DNA from: Pseudanabaena sp. ABRG5-3
GTDB taxonomy: Bacteria; Cyanobacteriota; Cyanobacteriia; Pseudanabaenales; Pseudanabaenaceae
Assembly (NCBI RefSeq): GCF_003967015.1
Contig: NZ_AP017560.1
Coordinates: forward strand, 1,612,001-1,676,000
Length of the DNA: 64,000 nt
Reading direction: 5' to 3'
Shown: piece by piece, positions 36,588 through 45,268 of the stretch
How positions within the stretch are numbered: the first letter of the stretch is position 1
Layout: the number at the start of each line of letters is the position of its first letter
Made by a program: the position numbers and the translations under genes
The notes under the pieces: generated by a model
Database searches by the model: none
Told to the model about the DNA's origin: nothing
The model's input: the letters and a program-made list of their open reading frames with translations, nothing else

Positions 36588-38495
36588 TTAGGGACAGTTC
36601 CAAATTTTAATATTATCGCTCCAACAACTTCCTGCGGCTAGCTGCTTGCCATCTCTAGAAAAATGTACACAGAGGATTGGATGCGCTCCTACTGCTAAAA
36701 TACCAATCTCCTCCGCAGTTTTGGTGTTCCATAGCCTCACGGTGTTATCGCTACTGCCACTCACTAAAATTTCTCCGTTAGGACTAAATGTTAGAGAGTT
36801 AATCCCTGCTGAATGTCCTTGCAAAGTAGAAATTAGTGTTCCCGTATCTGCTCTCCACAACTTAATGGTGCAATCTCGACTACCACTAGCTAACAAATCA
36901 TTGTTGGGATGAAAAGCGACACAGGTGACGTAATCGCTATGTCCTGTAAGAGTCATGTGTGATTTAGTCTTCCAAGAATTCCATATGCGAATAGTGCGAT
37001 CGTAGCTGCCGCTAGCCAAAAGATCACCTCTAGAATTAAATGCGAGGGCAGTTACATAGGATGAATGCTCAGTAAAAATGCGAAAGGTTTTATTTGACCA
37101 GAGATCCCAAATCCGAATGGAGTTGTCATAGCTACCACTCGCGAGCAATCGATTGTCTGAACAAAAAGCAAGGGAACTTACATAAGCAGAATGCTCAGTA
37201 AAAGCGATCGGTTCCTGTAGCTTGTCTAAGCTCCAGACTAGTACCTTACAATCACTACCACTACTAGCAAAATATTTATCATTTTTGCTCACCGCTACGG
37301 CAAAAATATCACCGACATGACCCTTTAAATTTAGGCTCGCCTTGCCTGTACTGGGATGCCACAAACGCACGATACTATCACTGCCACCACTCATCAAAAT
37401 ACTGCGATCGCTATTAAAGGCAAGATCGTGAATACAGCCTGAGTGACTGGTAAGTACAGTACTTAAAGACCATTCTTTGATTTTTTGTCTGAGCTTTTTA
37501 CTATCATCTTTTTGTTTTTCGGAAAATGTTTTTAATAGGTTATCGATGATAATTTTCTGCTGTTTCTGAGTCTCTTGAATAATATCGACATAGGGTTGAA
37601 TTAAATCTCTATTAAAATGTTGAGAACTTAATATTCTTTTAGACTGTAATAGCCTTGGTAAATAATAGGGATTTAAATGAAGATAATACCAATCAGCAAT
37701 AAATGCAGCTAAAAGCTCTTGGATGGAGATGATAATCTGCCGAATAATTCTAAAAGCTTCCTTTTCTTTTTTGCCTGAATCAACTAATAAATCATAGGCT
37801 TCTTCCCAATACCATACAGGCAATCTAAAGTCGAGGATACAGTTACTATAGGGCAACCAAAAATCACAACAAAAATAAGCTTTATAGTCACTGACACTAC
37901 TATGTAAAATTAATGTAGGAAGACAACTTAAGATAGGTTGTAGCTGGTGAATATCATTATTAGTAATGCTATGTCCAAAGTAGTCGCTATAAAACTCAAT
38001 AGGATATTCGTCACTTTCAAATGGATAATTATTACTTAAGAATGTCTTTAGGTCTTCTTCTAGCTCAATTTCAAGATTTTCCCTTAAGTCAGAAATGCAA
38101 CTGGGACTGATCTTTAAAGGTGCTGATAAAACTAATAGACGATGTTTTTTAGCGTTTTTAATAAGAATGCGATCGCTAATATTTAGATTGAAATTTGATA
38201 GAGTATTACTGTTGCCTGAAGTTGCTTTTAAAACATTATCTTTTTTGGTAAAAGTATTATATTGCCATTCCCCCAATATATCTAAAATAGTTTTGCTAAA
38301 TTCAGGAGTATTTTGATCTATCCCTTTGAAATAACGTGGATCGGTAAGAACCTCTTTAGGTATTAACAATATCTCTTGGTTAAAATGAAGAGACTCCTGT
38401 TCATTTATAAGTTCTTTAAGGTTTTTATCTAATGCCTCTATAGCACTATGTAATATCCTCGTTAAACCTTCTATAAACTCGGATGGAAGTGCCAT
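36588..38495 (-). CDS. WD40 beta-propeller protein with uncharacterised N-terminal domain
   Basis: A 635-residue protein. The C-terminal 280 residues contain seven WD40 repeats (GHVGDIF, EHSAYVSSLAF, EHSSYVTALAF, GHSDYVTCVAF, GHSAGINSLTF and so on, most ending xWD or xW), enough for one complete propeller. The N-terminal 330 residues contain no motif I recognise; they are rich in aromatic and acidic residues and end in a coiled coil (KQKDDSKKLRQKIKEW). I use the ATG at 38495; the upstream in-frame ATG at 38606 would overlap the neighbouring gene by 76 bp. It probably forms an operon with the M48-like gene 35 bp upstream. Confidence 0.85.
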   Translation of the reverse strand: MALPSEFIEGLTRILHSAIEALDKNLKELINEQESLHFNQEILLIPKEVLTDPRYFKGIDQNTPEFSKTILDILGEWQYNTFTKKDNVLKATSGNSNTLSNFNLNISDRILIKNAKKHRLLVLSAPLKISPSCISDLRENLEIELEEDLKTFLSNNYPFESDEYPIEFYSDYFGHSITNNDIHQLQPILSCLPTLILHSSVSDYKAYFCCDFWLPYSNCILDFRLPVWYWEEAYDLLVDSGKKEKEAFRIIRQIIISIQELLAAFIADWYYLHLNPYYLPRLLQSKRILSSQHFNRDLIQPYVDIIQETQKQQKIIIDNLLKTFSEKQKDDSKKLRQKIKEWSLSTVLTSHSGCIHDLAFNSDRSILMSGGSDSIVRLWHPSTGKASLNLKGHVGDIFAVAVSKNDKYFASSGSDCKVLVWSLDKLQEPIAFTEHSAYVSSLAFCSDNRLLASGSYDNSIRIWDLWSNKTFRIFTEHSSYVTALAFNSRGDLLASGSYDRTIRIWNSWKTKSHMTLTGHSDYVTCVAFHPNNDLLASGSRDCTIKLWRADTGTLISTLQGHSAGINSLTFSPNGEILVSGSSDNTVRLWNTKTAEEIGILAVGAHPILCVHFSRDGKQLAAGSCWSDNIKIWNCP

Positions 38496-38530
38496 AGAGA
38501 CCTCGGTATTATAAGAAATTTCAGCGACTT

Positions 38531-40591
38531 TTAGAATATCCGTGAAGTTAGCAGTAAAATTGACAGACCTAATAGAACTAAAATCGAACTGCCAATATTG
38601 TTCCAAAACTGGTGATAGCTAATCAGAGATGCGCGTTGATTGGGGCGATCCTCCATGATCGGTTGCAATGTTGATAAATCAATGATGGGGAACTTGCCGC
38701 GCCGAAACCAACCTGAAGCAAGTACCGAGCGATCGCATAGCAATTCTAAATTTTTAATCGTACTAGAAGGATCGATAATCCATTGGCGGAAGTTAGGAAT
38801 GTAGTTGAGAAAAGCTAAACCACCTTGATCTTCTAAACGCAATGAATAGCCAATGTAAAACTCATCAGTACCATAGCCAAGTAATTCCCCCGGGATTTGG
38901 ACGGGTGCGCCTTGAACATAGCTGGCATAGGGATCGGTTAATAAACTGACGAGATCGGTATCAGCAACTTTGCGAAAGTCGGGATAGCGTAAACTGCCTT
39001 GAAACATAAAGCCTAGCCCCAAGCCAATCAGAGAAAAGCTCAGGGGTAGCCATCGGTTAAAGAGTTGATGTAAAAGTGTTGATGCAATTATGGCGATCGC
39101 CACACCGATAAATGGAGAGATTTGAATTAATAAGTCGCGCCAAAAGTTGCGATAGAGACGATTTTTATTGAGCTTCTTCTCTTCCTTGAGTAATTCCTCA
39201 AAATCATATTCTGTTAATAGTCCTAACTGTTTGGAATATCCAGATAGAAACTTAAGACGTTTGCCAATTAAGGGATGCGTAGAATGGATCTCTAGCCAAC
39301 GCCGCCAAGGATTGAATAACTCCCATAGAAATACGCGATAGGGGTCTTGATCGGTTTGTCCGACATGGGCAATTTCCATTGCTAAACCGATCGCTGTCAT
39401 TGTTTGGCGATCGCAGATACCAATCGCTCTTGTTGATTCTAAAAGCCGATTGGTAGGCATAGCGGGCTGGTTGTAGGGCAGCATTTGTCTTGCCATTTTG
39501 GGCAAAGCACGGGCAAGGGCATTGGGGTTGCCTGTTACTTCTGAGGCAAAGCGATCGCTGACTATCGTACTGGCATGGGATAGCCAAACCAGCAAATAAT
39601 TACTTAGGGAGTAAAGAACATTGGCAAGGGTTGCCGCGATTTGCCAGACTTGTTTGGCACTTTTGGTTCGATAACTTCGGCGGCTTAGTAATACATAGAG
39701 GTAATAGAGAATTTGAACGGGGGCAGAAATAAAGGTCAGGACAGCAAAGCTTTTGTTCCGAATTCTTCCCAATTGATAGGCATAAACCGCCGCAATTTCA
39801 TCATCATCGAGACATTCAAATAAACCACGACTAACGATAATTCGCGCAGAATTGGAGATTACACCATAGGTAAAGGCGACAGGTGCATCGTCCTCAATCC
39901 ATCCTAAACGCGGTACAAAAATATTATATTTTTCGCAAAAATCCTCAATAATTTCCACAGCTTCAGGACTTTTCTCATCCAAATCTGCGAGAGTAATCCA
40001 TTGAATACGGTGATATTGCTTTTGGGTAATGTCGATGATCCAAGGCGACATGAAAAATACCAAAATGCTGATCACGAAGGTCACAACTGAAATGGCGATC
40101 AACCAAGTATTGGTAAAGGTATCAGTAAAAATCAGCGAAATTCCATAGCCAACTAAAAACTGCAATCCAACAATTGAAAGGATTGTGAATAGAATTGCAG
40201 CAATAAAAAAATAGGTGTAGCGCGAAGGAAGGGCAAGGGTAACGTTTTTTTTGCGATAACGACGCGGATTGGACTTAATTACCGAGGCAACATCTTCATT
40301 CCGCTTAATCCGATCATCGGGTGGCTCAGCCAGAATTGCTCGAAGGGTAATTAAAGATTTTTGCGCCCATTTTTGTAATTGTGGGTCAGTATAGGTTTCC
40401 AATTGTTCACAAATGGCGATCGCTTTATCGGCTCGTCCTGTCTTTTTGTATGCCGAAACTAGCCAGATTTGTGACTGCACATAATCTTTGGATGTGGGAT
40501 CGTCACAGTCTTGGCTATATTCAGTCAAGATAGCGATCGCCTCAGTATAGTGTTTTCGCAACAATGCCTCTTTCCCAGCTTTTAGTGACAT
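38531..40591 (-). CDS. TPR-linked membrane M48-like protein lacking the zinc site
   Basis: A 686-residue protein: TPR-like helices (1-85), a linker, two membrane helices (about 123-153 and 163-185), an M48/HtpX-like domain (about 200-450), further hydrophobic segments near 285-345 and 490-535, and a C-terminal region. The fold is recognisable from VAFTYGVISNSARIIVSRGL before the active site. The expected HExxH is replaced: the sequence is AYQLGR (residues 271-276), so His, Glu and His become Tyr, Gln and Arg, and the usual third ligand region reads STIVSDRFAS. It should be catalytically inactive. Co-directional with the WD40 gene. Confidence 0.8.
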   Translation of the reverse strand: MSLKAGKEALLRKHYTEAIAILTEYSQDCDDPTSKDYVQSQIWLVSAYKKTGRADKAIAICEQLETYTDPQLQKWAQKSLITLRAILAEPPDDRIKRNEDVASVIKSNPRRYRKKNVTLALPSRYTYFFIAAILFTILSIVGLQFLVGYGISLIFTDTFTNTWLIAISVVTFVISILVFFMSPWIIDITQKQYHRIQWITLADLDEKSPEAVEIIEDFCEKYNIFVPRLGWIEDDAPVAFTYGVISNSARIIVSRGLFECLDDDEIAAVYAYQLGRIRNKSFAVLTFISAPVQILYYLYVLLSRRSYRTKSAKQVWQIAATLANVLYSLSNYLLVWLSHASTIVSDRFASEVTGNPNALARALPKMARQMLPYNQPAMPTNRLLESTRAIGICDRQTMTAIGLAMEIAHVGQTDQDPYRVFLWELFNPWRRWLEIHSTHPLIGKRLKFLSGYSKQLGLLTEYDFEELLKEEKKLNKNRLYRNFWRDLLIQISPFIGVAIAIIASTLLHQLFNRWLPLSFSLIGLGLGFMFQGSLRYPDFRKVADTDLVSLLTDPYASYVQGAPVQIPGELLGYGTDEFYIGYSLRLEDQGGLAFLNYIPNFRQWIIDPSSTIKNLELLCDRSVLASGWFRRGKFPIIDLSTLQPIMEDRPNQRASLISYHQFWNNIGSSILVLLGLSILLLTSRIF

Positions 40592-40688
40592 CGTTTCGCC
40601 TCAATCTCGCAACGTTAAAGTTTATTTTGACATTTACCGCGCATGATTAACTACTCTGTAGTCAAGCAATTGCCAATATAGCAGTACC

Positions 40689-40741
40689 AAAACCCAGAAG
40701 AGAGTTGGGGCGCGAAGCGCCCCAACTCTCTTCTGGGTTTT
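40689..40741. repeat. Perfect 25-bp palindrome, GAA triloop
   Basis: Arms 40689-40713 and 40717-40741, loop GAA closed by GC. The outer half of the stem is almost the same as that of the 32783 palindrome, so the two share ancestry. Confidence 0.9.
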
Positions 40742-40770
40742 ATGTCTTATAGCTATAGATAGGTATTAAC

Positions 40771-40893
40771 ATACTTGATACACCAAATCTCTAAAAACCC
40801 CTCTAACTCCCCCTTAGAAGGGGGAGAATTTAACTTTTCCCACCTTTCAAGGGGGGATTAAGGGGGTAAAAATTTACACGGTGTGTCAGGTAT
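40771..40893. repeat. MITE-like element with CCCCCTTAGAAGGGGG core
   Basis: Terminal inverted repeats ATACTTGATACACC (40771-40784) and GGTGTGTCAGGTAT (40880-40893) match at 12 of 14 positions. The interior has CTCCCCCTTAGAAGGGGGAG and CCTTTCAAGGGGGGATTAAGGGGG, a motif style I associate with dispersed repeats in many cyanobacterial genomes. Confidence 0.7.
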
Positions 40894-40902
40894 ATGAATG
40901 CT

Positions 40903-40940
40903 TATAGATGCCCCTATTTGTAAGCAAACAGGGGCATCTA
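40903..40940. terminator. 12-bp hairpin with 14-nt loop
   Basis: ATAGATGCCCCT pairs with AGGGGCATCTAT, loop ATTTGTAAGCAAAC. It lies downstream of no plus-strand gene; role unclear. Confidence 0.5.
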
Positions 40941-41207
40941 TGCAAGCAGGCGATCGCGAGAAATCTTCCTTTTGGATGAACTAATTGATTTTGCCTCTCT
41001 ACACCAATTTGGCAACAATAGCGATATTGAAGGTAACAATCTTTACAGAATTTAATATTTAGATCGCCACAATTAGGTTAGCAATTAGCTCATATTGATT
41101 GCTACAACGCTATAGCTATTCTCAAGTTGTCTGTAGAGGCTGGTCAAAGCAACTACATCATCTTGAAAAATGCTATCAGTGTTTTATTCATATAACAGGA
41201 GGAGACC

Positions 41208-41414
41208 ATGTCTGATATCCCAACTGGTGGTCAAATGTGTTGGAGGCGCGAAAATGGCGAGCATGTCCTACATTTACGCCATAGCCCCTCGGAACAATGG
41301 CGAAACTACGAAGAATTTCCCGACTATGTTTTACAAGATCCCGACGGATTCTCTAAAGGCATCACCACATTTCGAGCATTACTAAAGAGAGATTGGATCA
41401 CTATTAAGTCCTAA
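41208..41414 (+). CDS. Small 68-residue protein of unknown function
   Basis: A short, soluble protein (MSDIPTGGQMCWRRENG to RDWITIKS) with no signal peptide or membrane segment, one cysteine, and many Trp, Arg and His residues. It has the strongest Shine-Dalgarno in the window (AGGAGGAG, about 5 nt before the ATG), which picks this frame over the overlapping 71-codon ORF at 41170. I do not recognise the family. Confidence 0.65.
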   Translation: MSDIPTGGQMCWRRENGEHVLHLRHSPSEQWRNYEEFPDYVLQDPDGFSKGITTFRALLKRDWITIKS

Positions 41415-41420
41415 TACCAA

Positions 41421-41517
41421 TTCACGAAAGTGTGACAACACTTTCGTGAAGTAAAAAACAAACCCAGTAAGGATTTTTAAAACTACTTACGGAGAGATGC
41501 TTAGCATCTCTCCGTAA
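41421..41517. terminator. Two hairpins between small ORF and SulP gene
   Basis: A perfect 13-bp stem 41421-41433/41438-41450 and a perfect 14-bp stem 41487-41500/41504-41517 with TTA loop (GC-TTA-GC). They lie between convergent genes and probably stop both transcripts. Confidence 0.65.
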
Positions 41518-41519
41518 AC

Positions 41520-43274
41520 CTATTCATCCCAATCCTTCCATTCAACTTTGTTGACTTCCAAATAAGCATCCACAGCTTGTCCAATTGTCGGAAAGAAGTT
41601 CTCTTTCCCCAATGTGTTAAAGATGCCATAGCGCTTGAGCCGATCCTTAGTAGGTCCTTTCATTTCCGCAAAGCATAGTTCTATTCCTGCTTGGCAGAGG
41701 GTTTTATCAAGCTCGGCGATCGCATCTGCTGCCGTGATGTCTATATCTGTAACAGGCTCAGCAGCAACTAGTACCCAATTAGTCATCGTTGGTGCAGTCA
41801 CTACTGACTGCATCACCCGCTCACAAAAGGTTTCTGCATTAGCGAAAAATAACGGTGCATCCCAACGAAAAATTACTAGTCCCGGAATACGTCTAGCGTC
41901 GGGATGGCGCGAAACATCGTGATAGCCTTTAATCCCATCCACACGTCCAAGGACTGCATAGTGTGGTCGCCATGCACTCCAAACAAATGCTAGTAGGGCT
42001 AAACCCACTGCTATAAATATCCCTTGAATTACTCCTAGAAAAGCCACGCCAGCAAAACAGACAATTGATAGCCCAAACTCAAATCGTCGTAGTTGATAGA
42101 GCCTTAATGTCCCTGCAATCTCAAAAATAGCAATACCCGATGAAATTACTACGGCACTGAGAGCTGCTTGGGGTAAATTTTGCAATAACATTGGGGCGAA
42201 CAATAAAACTAGGGCGATGCAAATTGTGCCGACCAAACCTGTAATTTGGGTCTTTGACCCTGCTGCCTCAGCAACTGGTGTCCGTGAGGCGCTACTACTC
42301 ACCGAAAATCCTTGAAATAGCCCTGCGCTGATATTGGCAATACCAAGGGCAATTAACTCTTGATTGCGATCGACTTTGTATCCCCCCCGAATTGCAAAAG
42401 TTCGTGATAGCAAGGTCATGTCTGCAAAGGAAACTAGGGCGATCGCTAAGGCACTAGAGAATAAGGTGTCAAATTTAACTGGGGCAATATTCGGAATCTG
42501 CCAAGTTGGTAAACCCTGTGGCAATATACCAACTACCGATACACCTTGGTGAGATAGGTCAAATAGGGAACTGACTATAATTGCACCAACTACTGCTATT
42601 AAAACCCCCGAAATCTTTGGTGCGAAATGTTTCAAGCCTAGAATCACAAACAAGCAAGATGAACCGATCGCTAAAGCCATGCTATTAGTTTTGCCATCGT
42701 GAACATGCTGTACTAAGGTGATTAATTCGTCCCAAATGGTATTTCCTGTAATCGATAACCCAAATATTTTCGGCATCTGTCCAATAATGACACTCAGTGC
42801 AATGCCATTTAGATATCCATAGCGGATCGGTTTAGAAATGAGATCGGTAATAAAGCCAAATTTGGCGATACCCGCAATAATGCACATGCCCCCCGAAAGA
42901 ATTGCTAACATGCCTGCGATCGCGATCGCTTTGGCGGGATCACCACCAGCAAGTGGTAACACCGTTGCCGAAATTAATGGAATTAAAGCTGAGTCGGGAC
43001 CTAATACCAAAATTCGACTGGGTCCAAAAATGGCATAGGCAATTAAAGGGACAATCGTGGCATAGAGTCCGTAAATAGCTGGTAGCCCTGCGGCTTCGGC
43101 ATAACCCATGCCTGCGGGAATGAGTATCGCTGTTAGTACTAGCCCTGCGCTGAGGTCTTGGAGTAGCCAAGCGCGTTTGTAGTTTCGTAATACGGCAATA
43201 ATTGGTAGCCATCGTGCTAATCCATGAGGGCGAGCTGCAAGGGGAAATGATGCGATCGGTGGAGGAGTTGTCAA
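41520..43274 (-). CDS. SulP-family anion transporter with STAS domain
   Basis: Inner-membrane transporter of 584 residues with about 12-14 membrane segments (residues 30-440) and a C-terminal cytoplasmic STAS domain (about 455-560). SulP signature: AGLVLTAILIPAGMGYAEAAGLPAIYGLYA. Family members carry sulfate, or bicarbonate in the case of cyanobacterial BicA with sodium. Sequence alone does not let me choose between them. No regulator or carbon-concentrating genes adjoin it. Confidence 0.92.
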   Translation of the reverse strand: MTTPPPIASFPLAARPHGLARWLPIIAVLRNYKRAWLLQDLSAGLVLTAILIPAGMGYAEAAGLPAIYGLYATIVPLIAYAIFGPSRILVLGPDSALIPLISATVLPLAGGDPAKAIAIAGMLAILSGGMCIIAGIAKFGFITDLISKPIRYGYLNGIALSVIIGQMPKIFGLSITGNTIWDELITLVQHVHDGKTNSMALAIGSSCLFVILGLKHFAPKISGVLIAVVGAIIVSSLFDLSHQGVSVVGILPQGLPTWQIPNIAPVKFDTLFSSALAIALVSFADMTLLSRTFAIRGGYKVDRNQELIALGIANISAGLFQGFSVSSSASRTPVAEAAGSKTQITGLVGTICIALVLLFAPMLLQNLPQAALSAVVISSGIAIFEIAGTLRLYQLRRFEFGLSIVCFAGVAFLGVIQGIFIAVGLALLAFVWSAWRPHYAVLGRVDGIKGYHDVSRHPDARRIPGLVIFRWDAPLFFANAETFCERVMQSVVTAPTMTNWVLVAAEPVTDIDITAADAIAELDKTLCQAGIELCFAEMKGPTKDRLKRYGIFNTLGKENFFPTIGQAVDAYLEVNKVEWKDWDE

Positions 43275-43359
43275 AAATGCACCTCAAGTTTAGTTTTTTG
43301 GTAGATCTTCCAGATTACCGAAAAACTGCACCCCCTTTGTTTTGTCTAACAAAAATACA

Positions 43360-44058
43360 TTAGTCAAACATTTTTAAAAATACTTTCAGTTCATCTAAAG
43401 CAGGATGCTCAAAATTCCAAATGTCTTTAGTCATTACATATTCAAATTTCGTCATACTACAATATTCACTAGCATTATTTTTCTCTTGATTAGTGCAAGT
43501 ATCATGTCGTATGTAATTACTAACCCAAAGCTTATTAAACTCTTTTGTGTTAATTGATTTATGAGTACTTGTTTCTACGCAGTTTTTCCATGCTTCAAGG
43601 CAATCCGCTTTTGGTGATGGTTGTGATTTAATTTCTTTGAGTAATGTTTCTAGTTCACCTACCCCATCTACGTTAGTCAAATAACAGGCTATCTGAATAT
43701 CTGAAATTTCTTCAGAACTAACAGTTATAAAATTACTAGTTTTTTCTATTTTATTTTGCTCTGTTGATGGAAATACATTTGTAATTGCCTCATTTATAAT
43801 CCCAAACCATTCTAACGGTTGTTTATAGTCCATATCTAGAACAATGCCAATTTTATTTATAGGATTTTTTTGAGCTTCATCTTTAATTTTACGCAGCTCA
43901 TTTTTTATCTTTGTAGAATCCGATCCACCTAAAGGCAAATAAGCATTTTCAGCTATATTAATTGCTGCAATATCTACACTATTTTTATTGAGATAATTGA
44001 CTAGAGACTGTATAAAAATTTTATCGTTTTTGCTCTCAACAATTAATCGGTTACTCAC
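43360..44058 (-). CDS. TOPRIM-domain protein (DUF3226/OLD-nuclease-like)
   Basis: A 232-residue protein with the TOPRIM glutamate near its start (RLIVESKNDKIFIQSL) and the DxD pair in GIVLDMDYK, as in the nuclease half of OLD-type systems. I assign a GTG start at 44058: it overlaps the ATPase stop by 8 nt (GTGAGTAA), has GGAGGGG as Shine-Dalgarno, and the conserved domain begins a few residues later. The upstream in-frame ATG at 44157 reads wholly inside the ATPase gene. Pairing with the ATPase points to a two-component defence or DNA-repair system; function unproven. Confidence 0.75.
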   Translation of the reverse strand: MSNRLIVESKNDKIFIQSLVNYLNKNSVDIAAINIAENAYLPLGGSDSTKIKNELRKIKDEAQKNPINKIGIVLDMDYKQPLEWFGIINEAITNVFPSTEQNKIEKTSNFITVSSEEISDIQIACYLTNVDGVGELETLLKEIKSQPSPKADCLEAWKNCVETSTHKSINTKEFNKLWVSNYIRHDTCTNQEKNNASEYCSMTKFEYVMTKDIWNFEHPALDELKVFLKMFD

Positions 44059-45157
44059 CTCTAACCCCTCCGTTACGAGACAAGCTATATTCAAGCGTTT
44101 CCATGTCACGTTTAATACCAATGATCTGCCCAGTTTTGATACTTCGAGCCATCTCAAAATGTGCAGCTAAATTACTAAACTCACTTTCTAATCCAACTTG
44201 ATTAAATGCTGTCAGCATTTCTAAACTATGAGTAGTTGCAAATATTTGTATGTTTAATTGTTTTGCTAAACGAAATAACAACCTCCACAAATCTGCTTGA
44301 ATAGTATAATGAATACCATTTTCTATCTCATCTAAAAGCAAAATATCGCTATTGTTATTTATGACATACAGTATTATTGCTGCAATACGATTAATAGCAT
44401 CTCCAAATAATGATATAGGTAATCTTTCTTCATTTTCTCTTTTTAAATAGAGTAATGGACTTCCGATATTAAAAGATTCAATTATTTTTATAGAAGGATC
44501 TATAATCTGAATACCTTTCAACACTTCTTGTTCCTGATTGTTTAGCCTAGCTCTATCATACTCAGAAGCTAATTGTGTATTGAGTACCCCCAAAATTGCT
44601 GGAATAAAAGATATTTTTTTTTGTCCTGTGAACTGAGTTTTTTTGTCTAAAACCCCTTGAAAAGTACCTTGATCTGTAGCTATTAAGTTGTATTCAAACA
44701 AATCATCATTATTAATAGTTATATTTGCCTGAAGCACCGATAATTTTGACTCATCGTTAGGAATAAAATCAACATATTTCTTGTCGAGAATATCACTTGG
44801 CAAACTTGATTCTATAGTAAACCTAATAGGAATATCATTAATAGATAAATTTAGTTTTGTTGATTGATTATCATCTTCATTAATCTGTATAAAAATATTC
44901 TTGGATTTATCTTGGTTGAAGAACAAACTGTCCCAAGTTCTTTCAGGCAGTGCTTTGTTAAATTCTTGTGACTCTCGCCGATGTTTTTTAAGAGCATCAA
45001 TTGCTTCTGCTCTAGGTAAACTACCTATTAGTAAAGCTTCTAGAAGTGCTGTTTTGCCTGCGTTATTTTTACCTGTGATGAGATTGACGGTTTTAAAACC
45101 AGAGATTGAGGTATTTTCAAAGCATCTGAAATTTTGGATTGAGATATCTCTGATCAT
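44051..45157 (-). CDS. AAA/ABC-type ATPase of OLD family
   Basis: A 368-residue SMC/OLD-like ATPase. The N-terminus IQNFRCFENTSI leads to Walker A GKNNAGKTALLEAL (about 29-42); the C-terminal half has Walker B DILLLDEIENGIH and the H-loop FATTHSLEML. The TOPRIM nuclease that single-chain OLD proteins carry is instead encoded by the next, overlapping gene. Both genes are more AT-rich than their housekeeping neighbours, a hint of horizontal acquisition. PARIS (AriA/AriB) and similar pairs share this ATPase-then-TOPRIM order. Confidence 0.85.
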   Translation of the reverse strand: MIRDISIQNFRCFENTSISGFKTVNLITGKNNAGKTALLEALLIGSLPRAEAIDALKKHRRESQEFNKALPERTWDSLFFNQDKSKNIFIQINEDDNQSTKLNLSINDIPIRFTIESSLPSDILDKKYVDFIPNDESKLSVLQANITINNDDLFEYNLIATDQGTFQGVLDKKTQFTGQKKISFIPAILGVLNTQLASEYDRARLNNQEQEVLKGIQIIDPSIKIIESFNIGSPLLYLKRENEERLPISLFGDAINRIAAIILYVINNNSDILLLDEIENGIHYTIQADLWRLLFRLAKQLNIQIFATTHSLEMLTAFNQVGLESEFSNLAAHFEMARSIKTGQIIGIKRDMETLEYSLSRNGGVRGE

Positions 45158-45203
45158 GGATTTTAGTGCCTAGACATTACAAAATATTTTAATCTGAAAA
45201 CAA

Positions 45204-45232
45204 GAAAGGGCAGCGCATTGCACTACCCTTTC
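45204..45232. terminator. GC-ATT-GC hairpin after PAP2-like gene region
   Basis: GAAAGGG arms with imperfect inner pairs around ATT. Located between the two minus-strand genes; probably terminates the PAP2-like transcript. Confidence 0.5.
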
Positions 45233-45268
45233 AATTGCTGGAAATAGCGATCGCAATCAAATCGCAAT

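Larger units (their letters stand above)
40592..41207. other. 616-bp gap with palindrome, MITE-like element and hairpin
   Basis: No supported gene until the small ORF at 41208. Contains the palindrome 40689-40741, the element 40771-40893, the stem 40903-40940, then about 240 bp of AT-rich leader. Confidence 0.7.

Noticed and set aside
38496-38606. Upstream start of the WD40 gene giving 672 residues
   Set aside because: It would overlap the M48-like gene by 76 bp with no conserved sequence; the ATG at 38495 leaves a normal 35-bp gap.
41170-41385. 71-codon ORF overlapping the small protein at 41208 in another frame
   Set aside because: No ribosome-binding site at its ATG, whereas AGGAGGAG precedes the ATG at 41208.
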